A stretch of DNA of 64,000 nucleotides from Diadema setosum (Eukaryota; Echinodermata; Echinoidea; Diadematoida; Diadematidae). The number at the start of each line of letters is the position of its first letter. Positions within the stretch are counted from its first letter, which is position 1. The notes beneath the pieces were generated by a model. That model saw only the letters and a program-made list of their open reading frames with translations, was not told where the DNA came from and made no database searches. Location: the NCBI RefSeq assembly GCF_964275005.1, contig NC_092697.1:14119327-14183326 (forward strand). The letters run 5' to 3'. Position numbers and translations under genes: made by a program. This document shows, piece by piece, positions 35,228-46,359 of the stretch.

Positions 35228-36164
35228 ATGGCGGGCCGACCTGAAGCCCCCATCCACATCGTGCCAGCAGAAGAAATAATGGCACGAGATGAGGTATTGG
35301 CCGATATCCTCAATATACCAGCGATACAAGCAAGACTTCAAGACAAGAGGGCAACCCTCAGCTATCTTGCGAGAACAGGCCTAATCTCCAACCAAATGAC
35401 GTGTGAGAGGTGTGACGGGGAGTGTCAACTGAATGCGTGTAACGACAGAAGCGATGGATACGTATGGAGATGGGTCCAGTGCAGGAACAGGATTTCCGTC
35501 CGACGGGACAGTTTCTTTTCTAAAAGTCACGTCCCACTCGAGGACTTGTTATTTCTAATATACCTGTGGTGCGAGGATGTTTCATTAGAATTCATTCAGA
35601 AACACACCAACGTCAGTCGCCACACCGCGTGTGCGTGGACTAACTTTCTTAGGGAGGTGTGCAGTCAGTACGAAATTGATCACTTTGAACAGCTTGGGGG
35701 GTTTGACGAGGGGGGGAATCCCATCGTAGTAGAGGTGGATGAATCTAAGTATTTTCATAGGAAATATCACCGGGGCCAGTGGAGGGAGGGACACTGGGTT
35801 CTAGGAGCCATAGAAAGGAGATCCAATAGATGCGTACTAACAGAAGTTGAGAGCAGGGATAGGGAAACCCAAGAATCCATTATTCAGGAGTGGTGCCTGC
35901 CACGCACGCACATAATGACAGATGGATGGGCTGCATACAATCAGCTCCATACGGTGGGTGATGGCGTTTATCTTCACGACGTCGTCATCCACCAACATCA
36001 GTTTGTAGACCCCGTGCATCGCAAAACGAAAGCTCCGCAGACAGTATGGTACATACAGGGAGCTGTTCCCCGGCTACCTTGACGAATTCATGTTTCGGTG
36101 GAATAGCAATGCCGACATGTTCGCTCATCTCCTGATTGCTTTCAGGGAGCAGTACCCCGTCTAA
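35228..36164 (+). pseudogene. Merlin/IS1595 (ISXO2-like) transposase, disrupted
   Basis: The first frame (35228-36082) encodes 284 residues. Cys59, Cys62, Cys66, Cys71 and Cys85 form the N-terminal zinc ribbon, followed by RNRISVRRDSFF. The DDE core has the first Asp at 171 (VVEVDESKYF), then WVLGAIER, and the second Asp at 232 (IMTDGWAAY), then HQHQFVDP. After VDPV (about 36014) the expected H-T-Q-x-x-E-x-x-W motif with the third catalytic residue is missing and the frame changes. A second frame (36021-36164) carries the proper family C-terminus, AKRKLRRQYGTY then GYLDEFMFRW, to TAA. A small deletion with frameshift therefore removed the catalytic Glu. Merlin elements cut and paste DNA in animals and are relatives of bacterial IS1016/IS1595. 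The start follows a splice acceptor. The termini of the element were not found. Confidence 0.88.
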
Positions 36165-37179
36165 ATTCCGCTCTCCCTCTCCCTCTCTCTCCCTGTATGC
36201 AGGTCATCCATCTGTCATTTTGCATAGTAGTCCACGATTAGAGCATACGACACACATCCCGAAATAAATATTAGGGAACCCGGGGCAAAGTGCACCATTT
36301 TTTTTTTGTCTCTCCAAAGTGAGAATCCACAGCAGAGTAAATAAAGATTTTTGCTTTATGATAATCAATAGGACTACAGCAAACAAAATAAAAGTTTGTT
36401 TTCAACTTATAACTTATATCAATTATTTTGACCTTGAAAATAAATGAAAATTCCATTTTGCCAAAGTGGAAAACCAAACGGGGCAACGTGAAAGACTTCT
36501 CCTAAAGATTATCTCTAATGTAAAGACCTCCTCAGACAGTTTTAAAATCAATGAGTATCCGGGCTCTATATAAGTGACCCTGTTACGTGTGCTATTTTTT
36601 TCTCTGGAGAATTTTTGTGCGTTTTCTGAAATTGTACTTGAAAAACAAAATATTTGTAATAAAAATTTGGGGAATTGTTCACAATTTTCGTGAACTGTCA
36701 TGTCACGAGACCGACCCGAGAATAGTGATTATTGACGTGTAAGTATGAAGTCCACATCAAAACCAACTATTGATTCATTCCAGCAGCTATAGGAGAGCAT
36801 AGGTGCAGCAAGGCGTGTGGGGCCCATCTGCACGGCCTCAAGCGTGGAAATGTACCAAACTTCATTTCACCCACAAGCCCATTAGATGAATGTTTCAACT
36901 TACCCCGTCCACTTTGCCCAACTATGTCTATTTCCCCAACATGCATCACTGTCACGTCAGCCAATTTTTGCTAACCCTGATACCACGATTTATGGAAGTT
37001 TAGAACCATGTATTGTTACCACAGTTTTCGAGATATTTCAGATAAACAAGATGATTTGGCATGAAATATATAAGTATCAGTTATTGATTTTGAGGTATGA
37101 AAAAAAATTTCTCTACAAACATACATACAATGACTTACAAGACTCTAGAGGGTTCTTCGTGCATGAGCGTTAAATTTAA
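36165..37179. other. Downstream flank of the transposase, no gene seen
   Basis: It contains AATAAA at 36263-36268, about 100 bp after the transposase stop, a reasonable polyadenylation signal. The motif GGGGCAAAGTGCACC (36288) has an approximate inverse near 36905-36920 (CCGTCCACTTTGCCC), hinting at a separate small element, but the match is short. Confidence 0.35.
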
Positions 37180-39520
37180 AGGACAAGTTCACCTTCATAG
37201 ACATACGGTTGAGAGAATGCAGTGAGAGTTTGAGCAAAATTGGAGAACCGGTTCAAAAGTTATGAAATGTCGAATTTTCTGCTCAGTCACGGCTGGATGA
37301 TAAGACTAATAGCTTGTGATGTCACATGTGTGTTACAATATAAAGAAATGATAAAGACAATGCAACATATTTTCACTTGTCTCACATAACAAAAGAATAC
37401 TCAACTTCTCTCTTTCAGAAGGCAGGGGAAATGATATTACTCCTAGCATGACTACGTCAGTAACAAGTCAAAGATATGTGCACTATATTAGAGTTTTGTG
37501 AATAAATTCTCTTTTTATTTTCCTTGTATCGTTGTACGAATGTGAATTATACACTGTCGCATGTATAGCAGTGACTTCGCAGATAAGATTCATACCTTAT
37601 TAACGGATTGTCTGATTTCCCCCAGACGTTTACTGCTGTGTTCTACTGAGCTATTGTTGCATTCACTCAAACCACACGATATGAATTTAGACTTGTCCTC
37701 TACCCTGTGTTCCTCTTTGCCCCGGGTTCCCCCTCATGTCATGTGCATGACGATTTTGTTATAATGATGAATTATTTCATGACTTAAATCGATTGATTTC
37801 AAAGTATAAAGAAACGATACATTAAATTTTCCACGAACTCAGATTGATCAGTAGATCTTCGATAGTTTGCCAACAATCATTGTTTTGGCCACATCTGACG
37901 ACTTGACGATTTGAATTCTATATTAGTAGAATGTAGCATGTTTTTTTTTTGTTTTTTTTTGTTTTTTTTACTTGTGTCAATCAAAGTGTATGATGTGTTG
38001 CAAACGAGATTAACGAAACACAACATAGCTTTGCATTAAGTGTACCTTCTTATTTTGTGCAAGTGACATATTGATCAATAGCACAGTGTAATACTTGCTA
38101 TGTACTTGCTATAGTACCGCAAAATGTATCTTTTCTGATATTTAGGTTAATGGTCTACATGATTTATACACATGAAGTTGGATCTTACAAGAACATTTCC
38201 TTCCTATACAATATGGTGCACACAAACTCACAATTTGAATAGAAGTTATGGCGTGTGTATCAAAAGACCAGAATTCTTGTGGGATTATTCTCATACGTGC
38301 CGTAGTAGCTTGTGCTTAGTTTTTACGGTATTGGTTATGACTTGATAGTCGTAATTGCAAACCTGCGTACCTGCTCATCATCTTTGAACATCAATGTACG
38401 ATTGTTGTAACATTTCATCTTCGCAATCACTGAAGGTGAAATTTATGCATTAAAGACAATATCATCATGTTGTTACGTTATTCCTGCAACGTTGTTATAT
38501 TGACATTAATTAGTTGAGTATAACTTCCAGTTTTTTTTTTAATGAAATGTTCATCATCTCTTAACATCATTTAGTAGAGTATAAATTCTGTTTTTCCCGA
38601 ATTGTTTTTGACTTTCCTGTCTATATGACATTGATGAACGTTTCCTTCGTCAGTTTCACAAAACATAACGTGATAGAGTAGAGGCATTGTTGACAGACCA
38701 CTGCTATGTCGTACTTAATGTTGTTATGTTTAATATTGATGTTGTACCACTGAAGGCGAGTCAGAGTTTGCTGTCGAAATTAATGAACTTTTTAGTCTTC
38801 AACTCCATACGACCGTATTCATCTTCGTGTAAAATCGTCACTTACTAGGGAGTTATCGGCAGATATTCGAAATGCCTCGTGCGAATAATTTGCGGACTAA
38901 CAGTGTTTTATATAATTGTGACAAGATGACCATTGCATAATACTACTTCACAGTGGACAGCACTTGTCCATTTGTAGTATCACCGATTTGATATGCTTTG
39001 CTTTAGCATTATATTTCATTTGTCACATGTGATGTCAACAAAGCGAGATGACAGGCATCATTTTATCACCAACATGCTTTGGGAGGTGTGCTTCTCCTGT
39101 ATACATGAACTTAGTTTATTTTTCCCCCTGAAATGTCGACTTTCCTGGCTTGTAAACAAGATATTTGATGATCGTTGCCTTTATGGTAGCTGAACAGCCG
39201 AATGTTACAGCATTAACCGTGTATTTCCACAATATATTCATGTGATGTAACATAGGTATTGCATCTTTTCATCATGATATTGTTTTAATAAATGAGAGTC
39301 AGAGTTTGGACATCTCGTATCATAATTCAGCACTGTGCCTGTTTCCTGTGAAATGAATTTGTGTGCTCTGTCGAACTTAACACACTCTTGAGTCTCTAAC
39401 TTTCGAATTGTTTTTTCACGTGAGTGGCTTTTTCAAAGACAAGTCAAATTGTTTTATAGTTGTTCATGCTGCTGAAAAGCTGGTCTGCTTAATGTAGTAA
39501 TTCACTTCCCCTGACTTATA
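37180..39520. other. AT-rich intergenic DNA
   Basis: The left edge (about 37175-37270, AAAGGACAAGTTCACCTTCA) looks like one end of a TTAAAGG-type MITE with no partner end visible. Otherwise there are only T and A runs (37941-37970, 38530-38540) and short frames. I see no gene. Confidence 0.4.
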
Positions 39521-39856
39521 TGCCATTAAAAAAAAAAAAAGAGAGAGAGAAAAAAAAAAATGAACAAAACACGTAAATGCAGCCTTTTGTAGGGCATGGC
39601 TGTCTCTGCGAAGCACTCATATTGCTTAAGGGACAACAACTGACAAAGAATGATCAGCATGCTTTGGTTCCTCATTCAAGCCAGCTACCACCCCCCCCCC
39701 CCTCCCGGCCCCCCATTCGTCCGTCCGTCCTTCCCACTCTTCCATTACTCGTCCAATGGACTATAAGCATGTAAATGTATTATATATTTATATATACATT
39801 TATATACATAGATATATAGATTATGTGTGTTTTACATATATATGAATATATGTACG

Positions 39857-39898
<42 letters not shown>

Positions 39899-40364
39899 TT
39901 ATATATTAATGTATATTCATAAAAAAATATAAGAATCAAACTGTCATGGTAATGCATCTTGACCAATAAAGCAGGAGTTTATTCGACTCAAATTTTCTGC
40001 GTCATACACTTTCTACAGAAGTCTTGACAAAGAAGAAAAAGAAGAAGAAGGCGTGGGAAAACAAAAATTTCAGTGAAATTAATAACTGATGCTTTAGTGG
40101 CCCGCATTACCAGTTCTTTGTTCTTGTCTTCTAGGATTCAATATACGTGAAATCTCACCATGCTTGGACCTGAAGTGAATATACTTTTATATATATTACA
40201 TATTTCGTTTATATTAAGATATCTTTTGTATTTCTACAGACCTTTATATTCATTTTCATTCTATTTTTTGCTTCAAAGTGGTTGTGCGCTTTATTCTAGA
40301 ATTTAAAAGATCAGGTTAATGGATTGTCTTACAATCAGGTGAGTTTTAGACATCAGGGTTCTGA

Positions 40365-40397
<33 letters not shown>

Positions 40398-40700
40398 GCC
40401 TACACCAACAAAATAAAAAAGTATCAACTTAGCTATGAGATACAAAATGTGGTGTGGCATGTTATACGGCACAACCAAAAACAAGAACAATACAAAAAGA
40501 GACCGATTTATATGATTTAACAAAGTGAAATTGAAAGAGAAAACGGCATATACACCACATAGAGAGTGAGAGAGAGAGAGAGGAAGATGTGGAAAACACA
40601 CAAACACCCCAATACACTCACTGGCGAACTGGAATACAATACATGTAGACCCTAGTACTCTTTTGAGTTGTGAGATAAATCTTCCTAAATCTATTCTTGA
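39521..40700. repeat. Cluster of simple repeats
   Basis: A and GA runs at 39526-39560, a C run near 39690-39712, (AT)n at 39858-39892, (CA)n at 40369-40397 and (GA)n at 40564-40582. No coding sequence is recognised in this stretch. Confidence 0.7.
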
Positions 40701-42370
40701 ACCTATGACTTACTTTATTACTTCATAACTTTGACAGTTTTTTCCTTATTGTACTGATAAAACACCATGAAAGTGAACGTGATTGAGAGATTCGCCGACC
40801 AACCGACGTTTCCGAGTGGCCTACTTTACACGCAATCGTTTCGCGTCATAGTATCAATTTTGCTTTGGAGGCAGCTGCGCATGCCCAGCACAGTGCCAGC
40901 GGTGGTTCATGGGATGTTACCTCGGCTCACACCGATTAAGGTACCGATAATATAGGGCCGTAAAGTGCACAATTGCCCATAAACCTTGTACTTGCAGCAC
41001 ACAAACACTCCAATGCACTGATGCAAGCCCATGCAACAAGATGAAACAGCCAGTCGCAGTCAATGACTCAATGCCAATGCCCATGCAATGCAATGCCAAT
41101 TATAACTAATTATAACTGTTAAAGTGAAAACAAAGTTCTGGTAAGGGCCTGAGAACCCATCTGGCACCATTTCATATTTGCTTGCAATATATCAAAAGAG
41201 TCTACAAAGAAACTTACCTGGCTGACGCGGTTTGCCGGAATGATGAGTCGTTTTGGAGTATTTTGAGAAAAATAATAAAAGTCGGTAGACCGACTTTTAT
41301 TCCAGAAGGCTCAAGACTAACTCGGTCTCAGGGAAAACTCGACCCTATTTCAGACAATTTACACACAGTTCGTGATCGCCATGTTCATCAGTACTCTATA
41401 CTACGGGTACCAAACGAGGCCTTGATGAGCAGACAGGAAAGTGCGTGCTAATCCTGTACAAAACAAATGGACAGCGCACGGTCCTCAAGCCTATATAGTA
41501 TACGCACATCACCTCAGTTGCTGAGACGCGCGGTCTTTGAAGTTTTTGTTGTTGTTTATCAAGCGTCTTTGATTGTTTTTAGAGGTGCTTGAGAGGCGCA
41601 CACTAATTTTGCATGCGCGCCAAAGAGGTTTTTGATGCGCGCGTTGTAACAACTCGGACCATTACTGCGAGTAGCCAGAACGCTACAATGTAATTTATAC
41701 AGGCCGCTCCCATATGCATAGTACAACGCTGTACAATCCAGAGGGACAACCAATACAACTCATCCCGCCGTCAAGCAAAGCGAGGCCGAGTTATCCCCGA
41801 GTCCGACTCCGAGTCTAGCCTGACCCCGTTCGGGTAAGTTCCGAGACTGAACGTTTTTGGTTAATATTTCCCATTTTCGTCGTTACCCATCGAATATCTT
41901 GTTATTACAGCGTTATTCCGCACATTTCCTAGGCATACGTTCACATTTTGGAGCAAAATTTGACAACTTTTGCAGGCGTACCAGAACTTTGTTTGGGCTT
42001 TAAAGGCATGATATAGCCAGAGCCCAGTGCCATCGACTGGCCTCACACTAACCCCGGGACGCTCCGTGTACACAGTTACACACTGTGGGAGCGTCCTGAG
42101 TCAATAGAGTGCTATATCGGTAAGCTTGAAAAACATACACAGTCTGTCACAGATTTTCGCGCCTCCGTAAGTTTCGAATTTCACTAGAAAAAAACTTACT
42201 TTTATAGTATACATAAGATTCTTATCTAATTCCTACCATACGTTCACCTTGTTCTTGTTCACACTGGTCCAATGATCTTGAAAAAAACGTTTTTTTTTTT
42301 TTTTACAGGTCCATCTCCTAGCTCCCCATCCCATTCACCATTTTCGAAATCAGTATGCAGTACACTGCGC
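40701..42370. other. CpG-richer region with short unassigned frames
   Basis: The plus-strand frame 40767-40955 ends HGMLPRLTPIK followed by a weak donor-like GTACCG. It shares the octapeptide LPRLTPIK with the frame at 44317-44595. A perfect hairpin lies at 41274-41301. The sequence is richer in CpG and in GCGCATGC-type motifs than the flanks, but I cannot assign a gene. Confidence 0.3.
41274..41301. other. Perfect 13-bp-stem hairpin
   Basis: AATAAAAGTCGGT is followed after two bases by its exact inverse ACCGACTTTTATT. No run of T follows on either strand that would suggest a polymerase III terminator, and it is not a histone-type stem-loop. Role unknown. Confidence 0.6.
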
Positions 42371-42524
42371 ACGTAAATATTCATGTGCTGGGCGGATTCG
42401 CAATGCTTTTAGCCTTCTGACAAGGCCTGCGCGCGCGTACCCACCCAGAAAGCAACGCAATATACAGCGAGAGGGTTTGCCACAACAGTATGATATGGCC
42501 TTGCCATAAAGCTACAGCTGTACA

Positions 42525-42860
42525 GATGAATTGACGGCCAGCGCATGCGCACAAGTTTCAAATCCATTGACTGTATAAGATGTCGTTCTCCCAAGTTCCT
42601 TTCGACCGAGTCGTATTTAACTCATCAATTCGAGCAGAAATGGAATATTGGCAGGACCAAAAGTTGAACGCAGTCAGTCTTCAACATTATAACTTCACCT
42701 GTAAGTATTCATGTTACAGAATTTTTGCGATTTCATATTGATATTTAGGCGCTATACTTCGCCTGTCATGATCATATCTGCTAGTGCTACAATGCGCAGC
42801 CCCAACACTGCGTGTTGGGGCTGGTCGCAGTTAGCCTCACAGTCACACTAACCGACTAAC
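42525..42860. mobile_element. Half copy of the palindromic element found at 59.9 kb
   Basis: From TGAATTGACGGCCAGCGCATG through CGACCGAGTCG, CATCAATTCGA, GTCATGATC and GCAGCCCC to GGTCGCAGTTA, it follows one arm of the palindrome at 59932-60841 in the same order, with substitutions. Only one arm and part of the centre are present here, so this is a truncated or rearranged copy. Confidence 0.7.
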
Positions 42861-43381
42861 AAGATCGAAGACACCCTCTCTATCTCTATTGTGTTTTTTA
42901 CACTTATATTTCTCAAAAATTAACATGCATTACAACATAAAATAGGAGTGTCGATAGTGTTAATACAGAAACTTGCTTACATCAGTTGCTACATAGAAAA
43001 CTATGATTTTACCTGAAAGCACTGTCGTCGGCTGCCGTGTTGTTTTGCTACCTGGCTACGCAACGCTGTGGATCTGCTGGCCGAAGTTAGCGAAAATTAA
43101 CTGTTCTTACTCTTACACGCAGATATCTCGCGTACTGTAGTTTTGATGAGAAAATGAGCACCATGCAACATAACACCAGAGGCCGAGAGAGGGCTCTCTA
43201 ATTTCGTCGTCTTTTCCCATAGCAATAGCCCACAGCTAAGACTCGACTTTGCGTCTTTGTGGGCTGCGTCTCGTCTTTCCGTCGTAATTGCATTTCTTTT
43301 TTTTTTATTTTTTTTTTTAACTCAATTTTTGCACCCAAGAGTGAGTTTCGTTGAAGCGCACGCACCCTGTTAAGGCAAGTG

Positions 43382-43429
43382 AATTTACCAAAATGTACCG
43401 TGACATGTTACGGCACATTTTGGTAAATT
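43382..43429. other. 48-bp near-perfect palindrome
   Basis: AATTTACCAAAATGTACCGT pairs with the inverse ACGGCACATTTTGGTAAATT with one mismatch across a short centre (GACATGTT). A partial third copy (TTACCAAAATG) follows at 43444-43454. It may be a very short MITE or a regulatory hairpin. Confidence 0.55.
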
Positions 43430-44316
43430 ACCAACATGTGCAGTTACCAAAATGAATGAACATTTCAGAAATTAATTGAAATGATACCTCCTTGATTCTG
43501 GTTGTTTTAAAGGCAGCCGGTCGTCGCAGGCGATTCGCAGCTCAGTAGAAAAGCACGACAAGCTGCTCCTCCCGTTATTGTACCCTCGTACGTACCGAAT
43601 GCCGAACACGACGCTACGCAGCGCACCAGCGAAAACCTGATGGGGCACGAGCGCCGTGCGAGCTGTCCACTGTAATTTCAACATGGACGCCCGAATACCT
43701 ACCGAATGGGGCCGAATAGGTGCATGCACAAAACCGCACAACAGCCATGCGCATGAAAATCTCTCCCGGTCCGCGACACAACAAGTAGTGAGAGCTGTCA
43801 GGGTGTACGTACGTACGTATCTGGCTCCAGTCTCTGTTTATATGCACTATGGTGCCAATTTCAGCAATCTAGGCAATAATATTTAAAAATGTCTGAAAAT
43901 ATTATATAACAATATCATAAATTATTCATATATTACGTTCTTTAATATTTGGTATTTATAAATATGCTTTGATGAAGAAATATTAAAACTCTAAGCTTCA
44001 TGTATAGCAAGTTGCAATGCATATGGCCATATGGCAGGTTGTTATGATCTCATCGTGCAATGTTGTCTGCTGCGTCAGCTGCATGTGTTATACGTACAGC
44101 TTACAGTACGTTGGGCCGGATCGTAACATAACAAAGTTGACAGAAAGTCGTCGGTACCGGTATGTCAGTATCAATATTGTGTGTGGTATGCGAGTACTGT
44201 TTGCAATAAAAAGTGCTGTACTGTTTCGGCTTAGCCTTGGCTTTGGTTTAGTAATGAAACCTCACAATGGAGATCAAACAGCCGTCCAACTCGAGGCAAC
44301 GTATCTACTTGTTTGA

Positions 44317-44595
44317 CGCTATATCGACGAGTGGAGAACGGAGAGAGACGTGTTCTTAGCTGGAGGACAAGTAAGAGACCAGAGGGGGAGGCTTCAGCGT
44401 CAGCGTGCCGATGAAAATTTTGCTTTCCACTTGCTGGAGTTGCATGAACAGTTTTGCAGGAATTTTTATTTAGAATGTGCAAATTCGTGTTACGACATGC
44501 ACGGTGGAATTGTGTTGCCACGGCTTACGCCAATCAAGCAACCCCAGCTGGCCAAGTCAACAACTTCAAGGAATCCAGATCCAGATGATGTGTAA
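44317..44595 (+). CDS. Possible unassigned exon containing LPRLTPIK
   Basis: An open frame of 92 codons without an initial ATG ends next to a good donor (GATGATGT|GTAAGT), so an internal or first exon is possible. It encodes a Gln/Arg-rich segment, then HLLELHEQFCRNFYLECANSC, then MHGGIVLPRLTPIKQPQL. The string LPRLTPIK also occurs at 40917-40940, and the two DNA copies differ at six positions, all third codon positions. I do not recognise a family. It could be a mobile-element fragment, or the shared octapeptide could be chance. An internal GTAAGA at 44371 is another donor-like site. Confidence 0.3.
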   Translation, partial: RYIDEWRTERDVFLAGGQVRDQRGRLQRQRADENFAFHLLELHEQFCRNFYLECANSCYDMHGGIVLPRLTPIKQPQLAKSTTSRNPDPDDV

Positions 44596-44677
44596 GTAGA
44601 AGTCTTACACATGAATCAGTGATTGAAGTGGAATGACTTTTTCTAATCTAGTATCAGTAACTTTAGGGCATTTGCGT

Positions 44678-44830
44678 TTGATCGACAAGTAGGCCTATTT
44701 TTCTATGTATAATTCCGCGTTCTCATTTATGTCAAATTATGATAATGCCGTAATTGAAATGACATTTGCTGGGTCAGTTTAATGTCATTAGTCCCATTAA
44801 ACGAGAAGTTTTTCATATCAATCATGTTAT
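44678..44830. mobile_element. Fragment related to the 28.2-29.1 kb palindrome
   Basis: GATCGACAAGTAGGCCTA, AATTCCGCG, CTCATTTATGTCA and GACATTTGCTGGGTCAGTTT occur in the same order and spacing as in the outer part of the palindrome arm. The similarity is partial, so this is a degraded copy or a related family. Confidence 0.55.
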
Positions 44831-45016
44831 GCAAATTCCCCAAGAATATGATTTAGGATTTGCAAATAAATTTAAAAAAAAAATGAATAGATCTATCGCA
44901 AGCTCCATCATACATGTAGTCTAACCCAATAGATCTGGTAGAACTCTAACGTTTAAACAGGGGAACTAAAGGTGCAAAGATGATAGATCTAACAATAATA
45001 GATTCTAGTTTAGGCC

Positions 45017-45223
45017 CTACTTCGACTTGAAGGTGTGTCGGTTGGTGCACGGCCCCCTTCTATCACGGCCACAGTTACACTGTGCAGTGCAACTGTGGCC
45101 GTTGGCCCTGCACGGGCACAGTCGCTTCCCCGTCCTGAATTTACACACGCCAGGGCAAGTATGGTTGGACCTACTACTAATCGACCGCCTAATGTTTATC
45201 TGCTTGATAAGAATATTTAACAC
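45017..45223 (-). CDS. Cys-rich C-terminal domain, probably from a mobile element
   Basis: The minus-strand frame ends CPGVCKFRTGKRLCPCR followed by a second half with HSCTAQCNCG and PCTNR, eight cysteines in about 38 residues, then a stop at 45017. This C-x-C-R-x(3)-G-x(2)-C-x(3)-C-x-C pattern is seen at the ends of many uncharacterised transposon-encoded proteins and resembles a short CXC domain; that comparison is from memory. The frame opens only at a GTG (45223), so it is likely a fragment or an exon. A strong palindrome (45066-45101) lies within the coding sequence. Confidence 0.35.
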   Translation of the reverse strand: MLNILIKQINIRRSISSRSNHTCPGVCKFRTGKRLCPCRANGHSCTAQCNCGRDRRGPCTNRHTFKSK

Positions 45224-46359
45224 TGAAATTCACATAAAAAAAAACTTGACCTACGTGATTGAGAAAATCCAGCTCTATCAAATGCCGTTGTTCCGTTTTC
45301 GATTCGAAGTTTCAGTGCAAAAATATCGCCGACGAACTTGCGTGGCCTCGTTTCAGCTCCCCGCGGTAAATCGCGTTAATAGGATCGACCGCTGTTTTTG
45401 CATTGACAATGCACGTAAACCGAGTTGTATTGAGCACCGTGTTGTACGAAGCTTTTTAGAAGCCTTTTAGAAACTTCCATAGACATTACATTGTGCTGTC
45501 ATTACGATTCGGTGAAAATATTCATTCGAAATTTTGTCCTTGATTAAAACCATTAATGAACAATGAATTATCGCGTTTTCCCACACCATCCTCATCTACA
45601 TTCAAAGCCAATCGATTTTTATGTGCTTTGCGCGCAGAGAAGTGCGTACTAAGTGTTCAGTGCGCGAATTATACGCGGTCGGTTTCAATAAGGGTGGTCG
45701 ATATGTAGTAGGGCTACACAAGACACAGGGTCTCCGACCCAATCGTCCGCGTTCAGAATGGACAACTCGGCGGTAATATCCGCTACCCATGACGATGTGT
45801 CATCGTCCATGATGGCCACCCTACCTATATATAAACTGATCTGACGACTACAGTGTAGTTAACGACTGACGACGATCGACGGTGCGATGAAGAGAAGGCG
45901 TACACTGTAGTCGTACAAGTATAGGCAGCTAGCTAGCTACTATAGCTCATGCGAACATTGCATCACACAGTACATACAGTATACCATACATTCAATTCAC
46001 ATTACACAAAACGTACTCCCCGCGCTCAGATCAATCAAGCGAGCAAACGAAATACTATAGCGCGATACATTGCTTTAGGGATGTCTTGCGCACACACACA
46101 TTTCGCTTCGTAGCAACTTCGGAAGCGAGTTTACGTGCTGCCGCCCGCGGCTGAAATATGTCCATGTATCCTCGCGACTGGGTGTCTTTAAATGAATGTG
46201 TCTTGTACGTCTTCACTCCAAGACCAAAGTGCGTGCCAACTATCGTGAGCATTTAGCAAAAATTAAGGAAGTTATTTGATCTGCAAGATTTTGTCACAGT
46301 TTGTTGCGATGATAATACTGTTACTATGGCAACACACTAACCATCGTATATATTTTAAC
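45224..46359. other. CpG-richer DNA, unassigned
   Basis: It contains a TATA-like element (CTATATATAAACTG, 45825-45838) followed by a GACGAC-rich stretch, and two minus-strand frames that look faintly protein-like: a 43-codon one starting at about 45812 (MDDDTSSWVADITAEL) and a 65-codon one starting at 46252 (FGLGVKTYKTHSF, later YMDIFQPRAAARKLA). Neither matches a family I know and no splice structure could be built. Confidence 0.25.

Noticed and set aside
36288..36920. GGGGCAAAGTG motifs as terminal repeats of the Merlin element
   Set aside because: The matched pair is short, lies entirely to the right of the transposase and does not enclose it.
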